Assembly (NCBI GenBank): GCA_947585865.1
Contig: CANPXH010000004.1
Span: forward strand, 62,001 to 126,000
DNA length: 64,000 bases
Reading direction: 5' to 3'
Origin: an uncultured Clostridia bacterium
Lineage (GTDB): Bacteria > Bacillota > Clostridia > Lachnospirales > CAG-274
A program made the translations under genes and the position numbers. The notes beneath the pieces were generated by a model. That model was not told where the DNA came from. It saw only the letters and a list, made by a program, of their open reading frames with translations, and did no database searches. Numbering within the stretch: position 1 is the stretch's first letter; each line of letters opens with the position of its first letter. This document shows positions 8,041-17,083 of this stretch, piece by piece.

Positions 8041-8528
8041 AAATATTGATGATAGGCGGGAGCGGAAGCGGCAAGTCCGAGCTTGCCGAAGATATGGCGC
8101 TGAAAATAAAAAAGAATACCGTTTACTATGTTGCCTGTATGCTGCCCTACGGTGCGGAAGGCAAAAGGCGTGTAGAACGCCACAGAAAATTAAGAGAGGG
8201 CAAGGGCTTCATAACTGTGGAGCAGTACCGTGACGCAGACAAAATAAATGTCGGGGATACCGTTATTTTGGAATGCGCATCAAATCTCCTTGCCAACGAG
8301 ATGTTCGGCGATATGCCCAAGAACGGGGAATATGTGTTTCGCTGTATAGATAACATAAAGGCAGAAAACATAATAGTGGTGTCAAATAATATATTTGATG
8401 ACGGCATACTCTATGACAGTTCCACAATGAGATATATGGAAGAGCTTGCCCTGCTCAATTCCAAGCTTGCAGAATGGGCCGATGAGGTATATGAAGCGGT
8501 GTGCGGAATAAGCGTAAGGATACGCTGA
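8037..8528 (+). CDS. cobU: Adenosylcobinamide kinase/guanylyltransferase CobU-like
   Basis: A 163-residue NTPase that phosphorylates adenosylcobinamide and transfers GMP to it. The P-loop is GGSGSGKSE (residues 7-15). The RVERHRKLRE block contains the histidine expected to be guanylylated, followed by FITVEQ in place of W-x-T-x-E. VILECASNLLANEM replaces the usual DCLT box and VVSNNIFDDGI replaces the usual VSNEVG, so the protein is a divergent member. It overlaps cobT by four bases and is the last gene of the operon, ending before a strong bidirectional terminator. Confidence 0.82.
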   Translation: MKILMIGGSGSGKSELAEDMALKIKKNTVYYVACMLPYGAEGKRRVERHRKLREGKGFITVEQYRDADKINVGDTVILECASNLLANEMFGDMPKNGEYVFRCIDNIKAENIIVVSNNIFDDGILYDSSTMRYMEELALLNSKLAEWADEVYEAVCGISVRIR

Positions 8529-8573
8529 AAATTAAAGCAAGCTTCATTTTGTACTTCAGCTAAGTTTATATAT

Positions 8574-8623
8574 AAAAGGCTTGCCTCAAATACCGTTGCC
8601 GGTATTTGAAGCAAGCCTTTTTT
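8574..8623. terminator. Bidirectional terminator between cobU and the pectate lyase gene
   Basis: An 11-bp AAAAGGCTTGC/GCAAGCCTTTT stem is stacked on a CAAATACCG-TTGC-CGGTATTTG stem. A and T runs flank both sides, so it can serve both convergent genes. Confidence 0.85.
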
Positions 8624-8624
8624 A

Positions 8625-11600
8625 TCATTGTTTATCCATTTCAATGCCAAGTGAGTTGACGCCAAGGGTACCTTTCAGCTTGCACCAGTAGTTTATTTCG
8701 CTGGCAAGAGGAGCAGCGCTTGCATTTGTGTACTCGGTCTCCTGAGTAAGAGTGCCTACAACATCGGGCTCTCCGCCGTTATAGGAAATGATGCCCTGTA
8801 CATCGTAGTTATACTCATCGGGCTTAGCACTGTAAAGTCTTACATTTGCACCTGCGTTATCGTATACTTGGCAATTCACTATCTTAAGAGCAGGATTGGA
8901 ATTGGTCGTGATACCGTTGTTGCCGTTGCCGTATGCCTTGCAGTTAATGAGCATATGCTGTACGGCCACATTTTCGCCGCCGCACTTGAAGCCGTTGTTG
9001 CCTCCTGCGTTGTAAGGCGTTTCCGTGCCGTCGGGATTGAGCCTCCAGCCGTTTCTGTAGGATTCGCAGTTTTCAAGAGTGACTGCGCCTATTGCGCCTG
9101 TGCCCACCTTTGTATAAAGATCCCAGCCGTCATCTACATTGTTGTGTGACTTGCAGCCCACAAATCTGTTGCCTTCGCCTACGGTCAGCTTAGCGCCGAA
9201 GCCGTCTGCATTTATCATAGAAGGATCGCAGTTGTTATAGGACTCACAGTTGATCACGGTGTTGTAGGAGGGCCAGTCTTCCTTTTCCTGCAAACCGCTT
9301 ACACGGCTTATCTGAAGACCCATATCCCTGTTGTCGTGGAACTTGCAGTTTTCTATAATATTGTGGCTGCCGCCTAAATGGAAGGCCTTTTGGTTCTCTG
9401 CTGAGTTTACGAACTCTATGCCCTTGAAGTGCCAGTAATTACCTGTGACTATGGCATTGGCGGTAATATTTTGTCCGTCTATTATTACCTTGCCCTCTGT
9501 TTCTGCCTCTACGGTCTTCATCCTGTCGGGTTCGCCGTTATCGCCTAATATTATTTCCAAAGGCTCTGTTCTCTTGTATACGCCGTTTTTGAGTATGAGC
9601 GTCTGTCCGGGCTCAAGGAAGCCCACAGCCGTATCGAGATCATACGGGAATTCCTTTGTGCCGCTTGCTTTAAAGCTGCCGTCAGGGCTTGCATATATAA
9701 CGGGTATGCTTGAGTTATAGCTCTTGTGGTAAATGTTTTCTCTTATTATTATAGGCTCGTAGCTTGTAAGGTTGAGAGTTTCGTCAGGCGTATATACCGC
9801 AACGAGTTTATTTACCGAATTTGCATTAAGGTTAGCCTTAAATTCGCTTATGTTGTTTATAGGCTGATCCTGTGCCACTACCTTGTCATTCATCTTAACG
9901 GTCACTTTGCCGTAGCTGTCATCCACATCCAGCTTGAATCTGTATTCCGTAGATGTGGAATAGCGATCGTCTCTGAAATATATGGCGGGAGTAGACGCCG
10001 TTGTCTCATTGTTTGCTATGGTCTGATCGGTATCCTTCACAGTCTCATAAAACTCTACGTTTTCAACATCTATCTCAGCCCATCTTGAAGCAAAGAAGCC
10101 TACATAAGCCACATTTGGCTCCTGCACAGTAAGGAAGCTGTCGTCATAGTAATATGTATCGAGAGTTTCCTCTGTCTGATAGTTGTAGCATTTTGCGTAA
10201 AGTCCGCCGTTCATTCTTTCCAAAGTAAGCCTGTATTTATTGCCTTCCTTGGGGAAGTCTGAGCTTACGGCATAAGGGCCTATCCTTGTGCCGCCGCCGT
10301 CCGTAGCGGTAACGCCGTTTCTTATAAGAAGATTTATCCTGTTTATGTTGGTATTTTTTTCATAGCTGGGGCTTGCAGGATCTGTAGGCCAGCCTGTGCC
10401 GCTGTAGCCGCCGAAGAGAGCGATGTTGGAGGCAAATACCTTATTGTTGCTCACAGGCGCTGCCACGCCGTTTTCGCCTATCTTGGCGCCGCTTGGATCT
10501 ATTACGACGGAACCGTCTGTGCCTTCAAGGGGAACAACGTCTCTTGCCATTATGCCAAAGGCTTCCTGGCCGTTTCTCTTGGTGTCGTCATTGTCATGCT
10601 CAAGATACTTCACAACAGTGATGTCTGCACTTATCTTAAAATCGCTGCTGCCTGCTATATCTGTGAAGTAATATGTCATACCGTCATGGTCGTTGGTTAT
10701 CTTGCCTGCACCGTCCCATGCCCTTACCGTTATCTTGCCCTGTGCCGTGCCGGGAACCTCCGGTATGGTGCCTACGATTTCGATACCCTTGTCATAGCCT
10801 GAGCTTTGGCCGAATGTAGAGCCTCTCCATGTGTTGTTCATGCTCTCCACTACCGTTATGGGAAGAGTTATGCCCTCGGCAGCGATACCGTCGCTTACTG
10901 TAACGTATGTAGTGCCGGCCTTTGTTGTATCGAACTGAGACTTGTCTACCGAATAATCCTCTACAGGCTCTATATCCCCGTTGTCATATTGTGAAGCGAC
11001 TATCATATCCGTTGCGTCAAAGTCTTCGCCTACTGCGTAGGTAGTCCTTGGATACTTTACCAAAACAGGCTTTTCGTACTTCCTTTCAAGAACATTTACT
11101 GTAAACTCGGCGGACACATCGGGATTGGCAACAGATGTTACCTTAACAGTTTTTGTTCCGGGTACGGTACTCTCAAAGCCTGAAAGCTTATAGTCTTCGG
11201 GCTTCATTATCTCAATTATTTCCTTGCTTACGTCATTTATATATTTGGAGCGCACCGTCATGCCTGTGGTATCGAGCTCATCGCCTAAGTAGTATACGGT
11301 CTTGACAGGAGGAGCGGCCTCAAGCTCAGTCACCTTGCTCTTGTTCACGTTTATGGTAAAGCTGCCTGCCGTGTTGGAATGAAGTCCTTCTTCGGCGATC
11401 CTGCATACCTTTATCTGCTTTTTGCCTGTGCCGGCTATCTTGTCGCCTTCCTTTATCTCTCTGCCGTCCGCCATAAAGTAATACTGGTCGGGTTCAAGAA
11501 GAGCATGAGTGCCGTTTGAATAATCGGCTGATACCTGTATGCCCTGTGTTTTGAAAAGATCGCCCATAGCATAGTCTGTCTTTACAGGGGCATAGTCCAC

Positions 11601-12548
11601 CGTTATGTTAGTCACCTCAAGATCATGCACCTCTACGGGAATGGAAACGGAAGCCGCACCCTTTGAAAGAGTGACCGTCTGCTTGCCCACCTTGTGAGGA
11701 TCGTAACCCTTTACAAGAAAGTCCTTTGTTTCCTCTCTTGTGCCGTTGTCATATATCACCATGCCCTTGAGAGAAGATATATCCAGCTTATCGCCGTATA
11801 TGTATTCCTTTTTGTAATCGCCGGAAAGCTCTATTGAAAGAGCCTTTTTGGTATCTACGGTAAGGTTTACGTCTGTAAACGTTGCCTTTACGTTTCTTGC
11901 TATGTAAAGACACGGGTATATCTCGTCTTCAAGAGACGTCATCTCAACAACCTCCGTATTCTTTCCGCAGGAAAGTGTGTACATATTGCCTTCCTTTACA
12001 ATAGAAAGCTTATAAATACCCAAGCCTGAACCTTCGTTCGCCATAGGATCGGAAAGAGCCTCGCCTACTGTCTTCTTGTCAGAAGAGTTCCTGCTCATAG
12101 CCCTTATTGTCAAGTCATCGGATTTGCTCGGCGCATACGTGCCCAGAAAAATACCGTCGTCATACGAAATATCGTCTGTTTTATGATAAAGGGAGTCCAA
12201 AACACCTATGCCCACAGAACCCTGCTGAGGATTGCTGCTTTCCGCTATGGTGTTGTATTCGTCTATGCTTACAGTTGCCGTAAATATAAAGTTGTTGTCG
12301 TTGGAAAGCTCTTTGGCATAGTATATTATGCTGTCTTCTCCATCGGAAAACTTGCCGTTGTTCGCTTTCTGATTTTCCATCACTACCTTGTTGTCCTCGG
12401 TGGCCGTTACGGTAAAGCTGCTGCTTCCTTCTTTGCCTGTCCAGTCAGCCTTCCATGTGTTGTCTACCGCAGCCACAGACGGCAGAGCGCCTATATTTGA
12501 CAAGGCAAGGCTTATTGCCAGACCTGTGCCGATAAGTCTTTTTTTCAT
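8625..12548 (-). CDS. Secreted multidomain pectate lyase, family PL9
   Basis: A 1307-residue exported protein with a signal peptide at 1-27. An N-terminal beta-rich region is followed by at least four bacterial Ig-like (Big_3-type) repeats at roughly 235-570, each with a GDKLD/MGDLF/LGDELD/VGEDFD opening. A laminin-G/DUF1080-like middle segment follows. The catalytic right-handed beta-helix covers about 940-1300. It carries NADGFGAK (Asp about 1115), VDDGWDLY (Asp 1139, 1140, 1143) and GNNGFKCGG (Lys about 1188). These match the calcium-binding Asp209/233/234/237 and the catalytic Lys273 of Dickeya Pel9A, including the 24-residue spacing. It should cleave polygalacturonate by beta-elimination outside the cell. 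No dockerin or SLH repeat is seen. AAGGGGG precedes the ATG by seven bases. Confidence 0.9.
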   Translation of the reverse strand: MKKRLIGTGLAISLALSNIGALPSVAAVDNTWKADWTGKEGSSSFTVTATEDNKVVMENQKANNGKFSDGEDSIIYYAKELSNDNNFIFTATVSIDEYNTIAESSNPQQGSVGIGVLDSLYHKTDDISYDDGIFLGTYAPSKSDDLTIRAMSRNSSDKKTVGEALSDPMANEGSGLGIYKLSIVKEGNMYTLSCGKNTEVVEMTSLEDEIYPCLYIARNVKATFTDVNLTVDTKKALSIELSGDYKKEYIYGDKLDISSLKGMVIYDNGTREETKDFLVKGYDPHKVGKQTVTLSKGAASVSIPVEVHDLEVTNITVDYAPVKTDYAMGDLFKTQGIQVSADYSNGTHALLEPDQYYFMADGREIKEGDKIAGTGKKQIKVCRIAEEGLHSNTAGSFTINVNKSKVTELEAAPPVKTVYYLGDELDTTGMTVRSKYINDVSKEIIEIMKPEDYKLSGFESTVPGTKTVKVTSVANPDVSAEFTVNVLERKYEKPVLVKYPRTTYAVGEDFDATDMIVASQYDNGDIEPVEDYSVDKSQFDTTKAGTTYVTVSDGIAAEGITLPITVVESMNNTWRGSTFGQSSGYDKGIEIVGTIPEVPGTAQGKITVRAWDGAGKITNDHDGMTYYFTDIAGSSDFKISADITVVKYLEHDNDDTKRNGQEAFGIMARDVVPLEGTDGSVVIDPSGAKIGENGVAAPVSNNKVFASNIALFGGYSGTGWPTDPASPSYEKNTNINRINLLIRNGVTATDGGGTRIGPYAVSSDFPKEGNKYRLTLERMNGGLYAKCYNYQTEETLDTYYYDDSFLTVQEPNVAYVGFFASRWAEIDVENVEFYETVKDTDQTIANNETTASTPAIYFRDDRYSTSTEYRFKLDVDDSYGKVTVKMNDKVVAQDQPINNISEFKANLNANSVNKLVAVYTPDETLNLTSYEPIIIRENIYHKSYNSSIPVIYASPDGSFKASGTKEFPYDLDTAVGFLEPGQTLILKNGVYKRTEPLEIILGDNGEPDRMKTVEAETEGKVIIDGQNITANAIVTGNYWHFKGIEFVNSAENQKAFHLGGSHNIIENCKFHDNRDMGLQISRVSGLQEKEDWPSYNTVINCESYNNCDPSMINADGFGAKLTVGEGNRFVGCKSHNNVDDGWDLYTKVGTGAIGAVTLENCESYRNGWRLNPDGTETPYNAGGNNGFKCGGENVAVQHMLINCKAYGNGNNGITTNSNPALKIVNCQVYDNAGANVRLYSAKPDEYNYDVQGIISYNGGEPDVVGTLTQETEYTNASAAPLASEINYWCKLKGTLGVNSLGIEMDKQ

Positions 12549-12589
12549 TTGGAAACCCCCTTGTGATTTATAAAAGTCTATATATGACC

Positions 12590-12618
12590 ATTATAATATT
12601 TATACGGATAAAAAGCAA
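12590..12618 (-). promoter_or_regulatory. Sigma-A promoter of the PL9 gene
   Basis: On the minus strand, TTGCTT (12613-12618), a 17-bp spacer and TATAAT (12590-12595) lie about 40 bp before the start codon. The rest of 12549-12762 is AT-rich with no further feature seen. Confidence 0.65.
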
Positions 12619-12762
12619 CAAAAGAAAAAGAAAAATTTATTAATTTTTGTTAAATAAAATTTTATTTAAATATTTAAATGACTATGTCCGTGGCGCAAAT
12701 ATAAATTGTATTTTCTTATATCTCTGCAGAGCATAGTCGGATAAGCCAAAGCATAAAAATAA

Positions 12763-12793
12763 GAGATATTGCAGCGGCAAAATGCAATATCTC
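12763..12793 (-). terminator. Terminator after the DUF1292 gene
   Basis: Perfect 11-bp stem GAGATATTGCA/TGCAATATCTC with a 9-nt loop, followed on the minus strand by a T-rich stretch. Confidence 0.75.
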
Positions 12794-12821
12794 CCATTTG
12801 AGCTTATTAAATATCCGTATC

Positions 12822-13172
12822 CTAATCGTCAATATCCTCGAACTCGTATTCCTCATCGTTAAGGTCTTCGTCAAGCATTGCCATAAATGCCTCCTCCACA
12901 ATGTCGAATTCTTCGTTTGATTCAATATTTCTCAGCTCGAAGCCGTCTTCATCGTCTGTTTCCGCATATTCGTAAATATAAGCCTCTTCTCCGTCATCCG
13001 GCACAAGGGCTATGTATTCCTTGCCTTCCAGATCATCGACTTCAAATATGCCCAACACGGTGCATCTTACCTCGGTATCATCCTCCAGCTTGAGCGTCAT
13101 ATACTGTACGTGATCATGTCCGCAGTCACAGTCATGCTCATGGCTGTGCTCCCTTTTTTCATTGTCTCCCAT
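12822..13172 (-). CDS. DUF1292 acidic protein with His/Cys-rich N-terminus
   Basis: A 116-residue, strongly acidic protein of the DUF1292 family, which is common in Firmicutes and has no assigned function. The core (about 24-95) shows the YMTLKLEDDTEVRCTVLGIF and EYIALVPDDGEEAYIYEY strands of the family. Before it is HSHEHDCDCGHDH (residues 9-21), dense in histidine and cysteine and able to bind metal in principle. The C-terminus is nearly all Glu/Asp. It is followed by its own terminator. Metal binding is inference from composition only. Confidence 0.8.
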   Translation of the reverse strand: MGDNEKREHSHEHDCDCGHDHVQYMTLKLEDDTEVRCTVLGIFEVDDLEGKEYIALVPDDGEEAYIYEYAETDDEDGFELRNIESNEEFDIVEEAFMAMLDEDLNDEEYEFEDIDD

Positions 13173-13258
13173 AAAAATCCTCCTTTTATATATAATACCT
13201 ACAGCCTGATTATACCATATATCTTCTGTAAATTACAACCGATTATTACTTTAAAATC

Positions 13259-13456
13259 TTAGTTATCTTCCATATTTTTACTGATTTTTGAAATAAAAAG
13301 CTTTGCAATCAAAAGCCCGATGCCTGCTGTCACCGCAAATACCGCAAAAAGGACTGCGCATTGTATCGCACCGAAGCCCATGGATGTAAGCTTGAGCACA
13401 TACAAAAAAGAGAGTATAACAATAAGCAGTACGCATATAAAATATAGTTTTTTCAT
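13259..13456 (-). CDS. Small two-helix membrane protein
   Basis: A 65-residue hydrophobic protein with two predicted membrane helices (about 4-24 and 29-53) and a short charged tail. Not recognised. The start at 13456 is chosen because AAAGGTGATGAT lies directly upstream and a promoter (TTGCAT-17-TATCAT, 13473-13501) ends just before it. A longer in-frame reading from 13537 would begin upstream of this promoter. It lies between two unrelated minus-strand genes. Confidence 0.65.
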   Translation of the reverse strand: MKKLYFICVLLIVILSFLYVLKLTSMGFGAIQCAVLFAVFAVTAGIGLLIAKLFISKISKNMEDN

Positions 13457-13472
13457 ATCATCACCTTTGTAT

Positions 13473-13501
13473 ATGATAACATATGTACGGATAATATGCA
13501 A
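13473..13501 (-). promoter_or_regulatory. Promoter of the small membrane protein gene
   Basis: Minus-strand TTGCAT (13496-13501), 17-bp spacer, TATCAT (13473-13478). Confidence 0.5.
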
Positions 13502-13591
13502 TATATACCGGCCAAGGCGCAGAGGAAGATCGTTCACGCCTTTTATAAAAGCCGTCGAATATGTGTATTGCTTGTGAAAAAGATATGCCGT

Positions 13592-13624
13592 AAAAAAAAT
13601 AAGCCGAAAAAATATCGGCTTATT
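13592..13624 (-). terminator. Terminator after the SPOCS-LysM gene
   Basis: AATAAGCCGA/TCGGCTTATT stem with a 7-nt loop. On the minus strand it is followed by a run of eight T residues. Confidence 0.85.
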
Positions 13625-13644
13625 CGGATCAATCGTGCAAAATA

Positions 13645-15201
13645 TTAATTTCTTTTCTTTACTATAACAAATTTCTGACCGGGATAAATAAGGTCGGGAT
13701 CTTCTATAGAGTCATTGAGCCTTAGTATATCGGCAACGGTGGTATTGAATTTTTTGGCAAGCTTCCAAAGGGTGTCGCCTTTTTTAACGGTGTATATGAC
13801 GATAGAAGGTATTTTGTCCAGTTCTTCCGGCAGCATAGGCGTAATATCCACATGGGTCACAAGGGTAACGCAGCGCATATCCTTTACAACGGTAACTGTG
13901 TTAAGTGCGCAGCGCACCTCCACCTCTCTGTCCGAAAGCATATTAAAGCCTATGTGAGCGATATTGCTTTGAACGCTTGCATCCATGCCTTCCTTGGCGC
14001 CTCTTGCTTCAACGGTCTGAGAGAAGGGTATGGCTTCCTTGCAGCAGTACACAGGTATCTCATCGTTGCCTGTGATATAGAGGATATCGGTGTTTATAAC
14101 GCCCTCCAAAAGCACACGATCGTCAAATATCTGTATATTGTCTATGTATGCTTTGCCGCCTGTCTTGAATATTTGGAGCATATCCGGGCATCCTTCGGGG
14201 ATAGTGACTATTTCCTTTACGGGGCATTGGCTCCTGTTCCTGCAAACAAGTGCGGTATAGCAAAGCTCCGTAGATGTCATATCCACATTGCTGCCCAGCA
14301 CATAGGCATCCTCAAGCACCTCGTTGGTCTCCTCTGCATTTACGGTGATGTCCGCATTTAATGTGGCATCTATGTCCATAATACGAGGTTCGCCGTTTTC
14401 ATTTTCGACTATATCATAAAACACATTTTTGACGGAAATCACAGCGTCTGCGTACATATCGGTGTCCGCACCTTCGGCTTCAAGGCTGCCGTTAAAGGGT
14501 ATGTCAAATTCATACACCTCCGGGAAGCTGCCTTCGGTGCTTATGTAAAGCATTGTCAAGGACAGGTCGCCGCTTATGTTCACACTGTTTTCGGCTGATC
14601 TTACCTCGCAATTGGATATCGCCGTCTCTATTGTAAGGACTTCACGTATAGGCGGCTTCGTGGCGGGAAGAGTTATCTGCTCCTGTACCGAAAAATCGTC
14701 GCTTTTGTTTACGACGGTCTTGCCGGTCATTATTTGAGTCTTCCTTTGCTGATCCTCGGGCAGGCCGTCTATTGCGGTCACAGCATCTATGTCTATACAT
14801 TGAGTAACGCTGCCCTCTGTTTCCAGCATAGCCTTGTAGGCTGCCTTTCTGTCGTTTACCTTTCTGCATTCCAAATTGGCGATGCGTATATTTATTTGAG
14901 AAAGCATATCTTCTCCGGCGCCCTCTATGCTTATAAAATCACTTATGGGCGCTTCTATGCTCATGCTGTGCAGATCTTTGTCCTTACCCATATAGAGTAT
15001 ATCCACTATCATATTCCCTTTGTAGCTGAGACGATTTTCCTCGGTACGCTTGCAGTCTGTATTGACTGCGGCATCACACTTTAATATAAAGTCTATGTCG
15101 GGCTTGCTGTCGGGAACTATGACCTCTCCCTCTTGTATGAGCTGGGCTGTTTCCCTGCCTATGGCTCTGTCAGCCGAAATGGTCTTGTATGTATTGTCCA
15201 T
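13645..15201 (-). CDS. SPOCS (DUF3794) and LysM domain protein
   Basis: A 518-residue protein with tandem SPOCS/DUF3794 repeats over about residues 1-440, each with the A[11 protein letters not shown] / [11 protein letters not shown] / [17 protein letters not shown] openings. A single C-terminal LysM domain (about 468-515: [27 protein letters not shown]) binds peptidoglycan. In C. difficile the same layout is SipL, which binds SpoIVA and attaches the coat to the forespore; spoIVA is present here at 39-41 kb. SipL-like function is therefore likely but not proven, since clostridia often carry several DUF3794-LysM proteins. The SD (AAGGGAGG) lies nine bases before the ATG, inside a strong hairpin. 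Confidence 0.85.
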   Translation of the reverse strand: MDNTYKTISADRAIGRETAQLIQEGEVIVPDSKPDIDFILKCDAAVNTDCKRTEENRLSYKGNMIVDILYMGKDKDLHSMSIEAPISDFISIEGAGEDMLSQINIRIANLECRKVNDRKAAYKAMLETEGSVTQCIDIDAVTAIDGLPEDQQRKTQIMTGKTVVNKSDDFSVQEQITLPATKPPIREVLTIETAISNCEVRSAENSVNISGDLSLTMLYISTEGSFPEVYEFDIPFNGSLEAEGADTDMYADAVISVKNVFYDIVENENGEPRIMDIDATLNADITVNAEETNEVLEDAYVLGSNVDMTSTELCYTALVCRNRSQCPVKEIVTIPEGCPDMLQIFKTGGKAYIDNIQIFDDRVLLEGVINTDILYITGNDEIPVYCCKEAIPFSQTVEARGAKEGMDASVQSNIAHIGFNMLSDREVEVRCALNTVTVVKDMRCVTLVTHVDITPMLPEELDKIPSIVIYTVKKGDTLWKLAKKFNTTVADILRLNDSIEDPDLIYPGQKFVIVKKRN

Positions 15202-15210
15202 ATAATAAAA

Positions 15211-15246
15211 CCTCCCTTACTAATATCAGTATATTAATAAGGGAGG
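15211..15246 (-). promoter_or_regulatory. Hairpin sequestering the ribosome site of the SPOCS-LysM gene
   Basis: CCTCCCTTA and TAAGGGAGG form the base of a 36-nt hairpin with an additional TAATAT/ATATTA stem and a CAGT loop. On the minus-strand transcript the 3' arm is the only good Shine-Dalgarno sequence before ATG 15201. The folded form would block initiation. Confidence 0.6.
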
Positions 15247-15280
15247 AGGTTTAGACTTTAAGTTTTTGCGCAAATGTATT

Positions 15281-15667
15281 TTATTTGGTCATAAGCTTTT
15301 TTTGAAGAGCTTCCTGAAGCACGGCAGAAAAATTGATGCCGTGTCTTTCAGCCTCGGCGTTGAGCCAATGGGGGATAGTGCAGTTTTTCCTTACAGCCTT
15401 ATTGTCGTATTTTTTACGATAAGCAAGCAGGTCAACATCTACAAGTGAAACAACGTCATTGTCATTGCTTGCTTTAATGTTAAGATCTGCCTTGGGAAGT
15501 TCTTTTCCGTCATCCTCATAGTCGATAGCCATAAGTGAAATAACATCTCTTGCCATTTCTATTGCTTCGGGGTAATCCTTTCCCTGAGTATTGCAGTTAA
15601 AGGCAGGAACATATACAAGTATGTCCTTGCCTGTGTTTGTCATTATAACGGGATATACAAGCTTCAT
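15281..15667 (-). CDS. hicB: HicB-family antitoxin
   Basis: A 128-residue antitoxin. The N-terminal HicB RNase-H-like fold covers about 1-70 (KLVYPVIMTNTGKDILVYVPAFNCNTQGKDYPEAIEMARDVI style, here with KDYPEAIEMARDVI). The C-terminal helix-turn-helix/ribbon-helix part reads RKNCTIPHWLNAEAERHGINFSAVLQEAL and should bind DNA. The start at 15667 is preferred to an in-frame codon three residues earlier because GAGGTG is six bases upstream. It lies directly downstream of hicA. HicB neutralises the HicA mRNA interferase and represses the operon through its operator. Confidence 0.88.
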   Translation of the reverse strand: MKLVYPVIMTNTGKDILVYVPAFNCNTQGKDYPEAIEMARDVISLMAIDYEDDGKELPKADLNIKASNDNDVVSLVDVDLLAYRKKYDNKAVRKNCTIPHWLNAEAERHGINFSAVLQEALQKKLMTK

Positions 15668-15712
15668 ATAAAACACCTCTTTATATTTAAAGCGAAATTA
15701 AAATGATTTAGC

Positions 15713-15886
15713 TTACTTAAGATTGCGCCTTTTAATAATAGTTTTTGCTAATTCTTCGCTTATTTCCTTGTGTCTTGGAATAGGCTCTATATTATTTCCA
15801 TCGGTATATATATCGTGGCCGCCGCCGTTTCTCTTGAAACGCCAGCCATTTGATTCAAGTAATTTTATTAAATCTTTTCTCTTCAA
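15713..15886 (-). CDS. hicA: HicA-family mRNA interferase toxin (TTG start)
   Basis: A 57-residue toxin. It opens with KRKDLIKLLESNGW, then has the double-stranded-RNA-binding core with the catalytic histidine in GGGHDIYT, and the typical PIPRHKEISEELAKTIIKR C-terminus. HicA cleaves mRNA and halts translation until bound by HicB. The start is TTG at 15884-15886; the only nearby ATG is out of frame, and GAGGA lies nine bases upstream. The length matches the family (about 60 residues). Order is hicA then hicB behind a single promoter. Confidence 0.88.
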   Translation of the reverse strand: MKRKDLIKLLESNGWRFKRNGGGHDIYTDGNNIEPIPRHKEISEELAKTIIKRRNLK

Positions 15887-15917
15887 GTAAGCATCCTCAT
15901 TTCTTTATTCTGTATTT

Positions 15918-15946
15918 ATTATACGCATTTTATGCGTATTTGTCAA
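15918..15946 (-). promoter_or_regulatory. hicAB promoter with operator palindrome in the spacer
   Basis: Minus-strand TTGACA (15941-15946), exact 17-bp spacer and TATAAT (15918-15923): a consensus promoter. The palindrome ATACGCAT-TTT-ATGCGTAT (15921-15939) fills the spacer and touches the -10 box. This is the expected place for a HicB operator. Confidence 0.85.
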
Positions 15947-16030
15947 GAGGATATATTATCCATATTTTGGAATTTATGCCTGTAACCCGGCAATGAAACA
16001 AACCAAGTCAAATATGGATTCATTATGCTT

Positions 16031-16867
16031 CTATCCGAGCTTCTCCACAGCTTTTATAACATTTTCCGTAATGCTTACGAATTCCTGAGCTATCTCTTCC
16101 TTTACCTTATAATAGCCGTTGTCAGCCATACCCGATACGGTCACGTCTGTAGGAAGCTCGCCCAAAAGCTCTATGCCGTTTTCGGCAAGGAACGCATCCG
16201 TGTTTTCTCCCGAAAAAATGCGTATCTTCTCGCCGCAGTGAGGACATATGATATAGCTCATGTTCTCAACAAGACCAATGATAGGGATATTCAGCATCTT
16301 GGTCATATTGATAGACTTTGATACTATCATATTCACCATATCCTGGGGCACGCTTACCATAACTATGCCTGTAAGAGGAATGCTCTGCATAACGGTAAGG
16401 GATATATCTCCCGTTCCCGGAGGCATATCCACTATGAGATAATCCAATTCGCCCCAAAGCGCTTCTACCCAAAATTGCTTTACACAGCTTGAAAGAAGCG
16501 AACCACGCCATATTACAGGCTGATTCTCATCGGGCAGCATAAGATTAAGGCTGAGCACCTTAATGCCGTTTTCATTTTCAACGGGTATTATAAGATTATC
16601 CTGGGCATAGGCTCTTTTGCCTGTAAGACCCATAAGACGGCAGGCACTCGGTCCTGTAATATCGGCATCCATAAGACCTACGCTGTAGCCCTTTGCCGCA
16701 AGCTCCCTTGCCAAAAGAGCGGATACCGTAGACTTGCCTACACCGCCTTTGCCGCTCATAACACCTATTATGTTTTTTACCTTGTTGAGCGGATTGTTCT
16801 CTACGCCACACTGTCCGCTGTCGTTTCCGCACTTGCCCTTTGAAGGACAAGAATCACAGTCTGCCAT
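16031..16867 (-). CDS. mrp: Mrp/NBP35-type iron-sulfur cluster carrier ATPase
   Basis: A 278-residue P-loop ATPase of the Mrp/ApbC group that holds and delivers Fe-S clusters. The N-terminus has a four-cysteine block (CDSCPSKGKC and QC). The deviant Walker A is SGKGGVGKST (about 37-46), followed by MDADITGPS and VDMPPGTGD, both diagnostic. The CPHCGEKI pair near the C-terminus is the bridging cluster ligand. There is no N-terminal DUF59 domain. The start at 16867 is set by GGGAGATG upstream; the in-frame extension to 16951 lacks a ribosome site. The gene is monocistronic and divergent from the ATP synthase operon. Confidence 0.9.
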   Translation of the reverse strand: MADCDSCPSKGKCGNDSGQCGVENNPLNKVKNIIGVMSGKGGVGKSTVSALLARELAAKGYSVGLMDADITGPSACRLMGLTGKRAYAQDNLIIPVENENGIKVLSLNLMLPDENQPVIWRGSLLSSCVKQFWVEALWGELDYLIVDMPPGTGDISLTVMQSIPLTGIVMVSVPQDMVNMIVSKSINMTKMLNIPIIGLVENMSYIICPHCGEKIRIFSGENTDAFLAENGIELLGELPTDVTVSGMADNGYYKVKEEIAQEFVSITENVIKAVEKLG

Positions 16868-17083
16868 AATTTTCATCTCCCAGTCGTATTTTTTATCACA
16901 ATAAATATAGTTTACACTATAATCAAAAAAATGTAAATAAAATATTTGCATTAAAATATTGAATTATTAATAAATATATGAATAAAAATATGGCCCAACA
17001 TTGATTTCCGCATAAATTTATCAGAAAAGTGGTAAATTTTTCATATTTACCTATGGATTTTAACCAAAAGATGGTGTATAATA

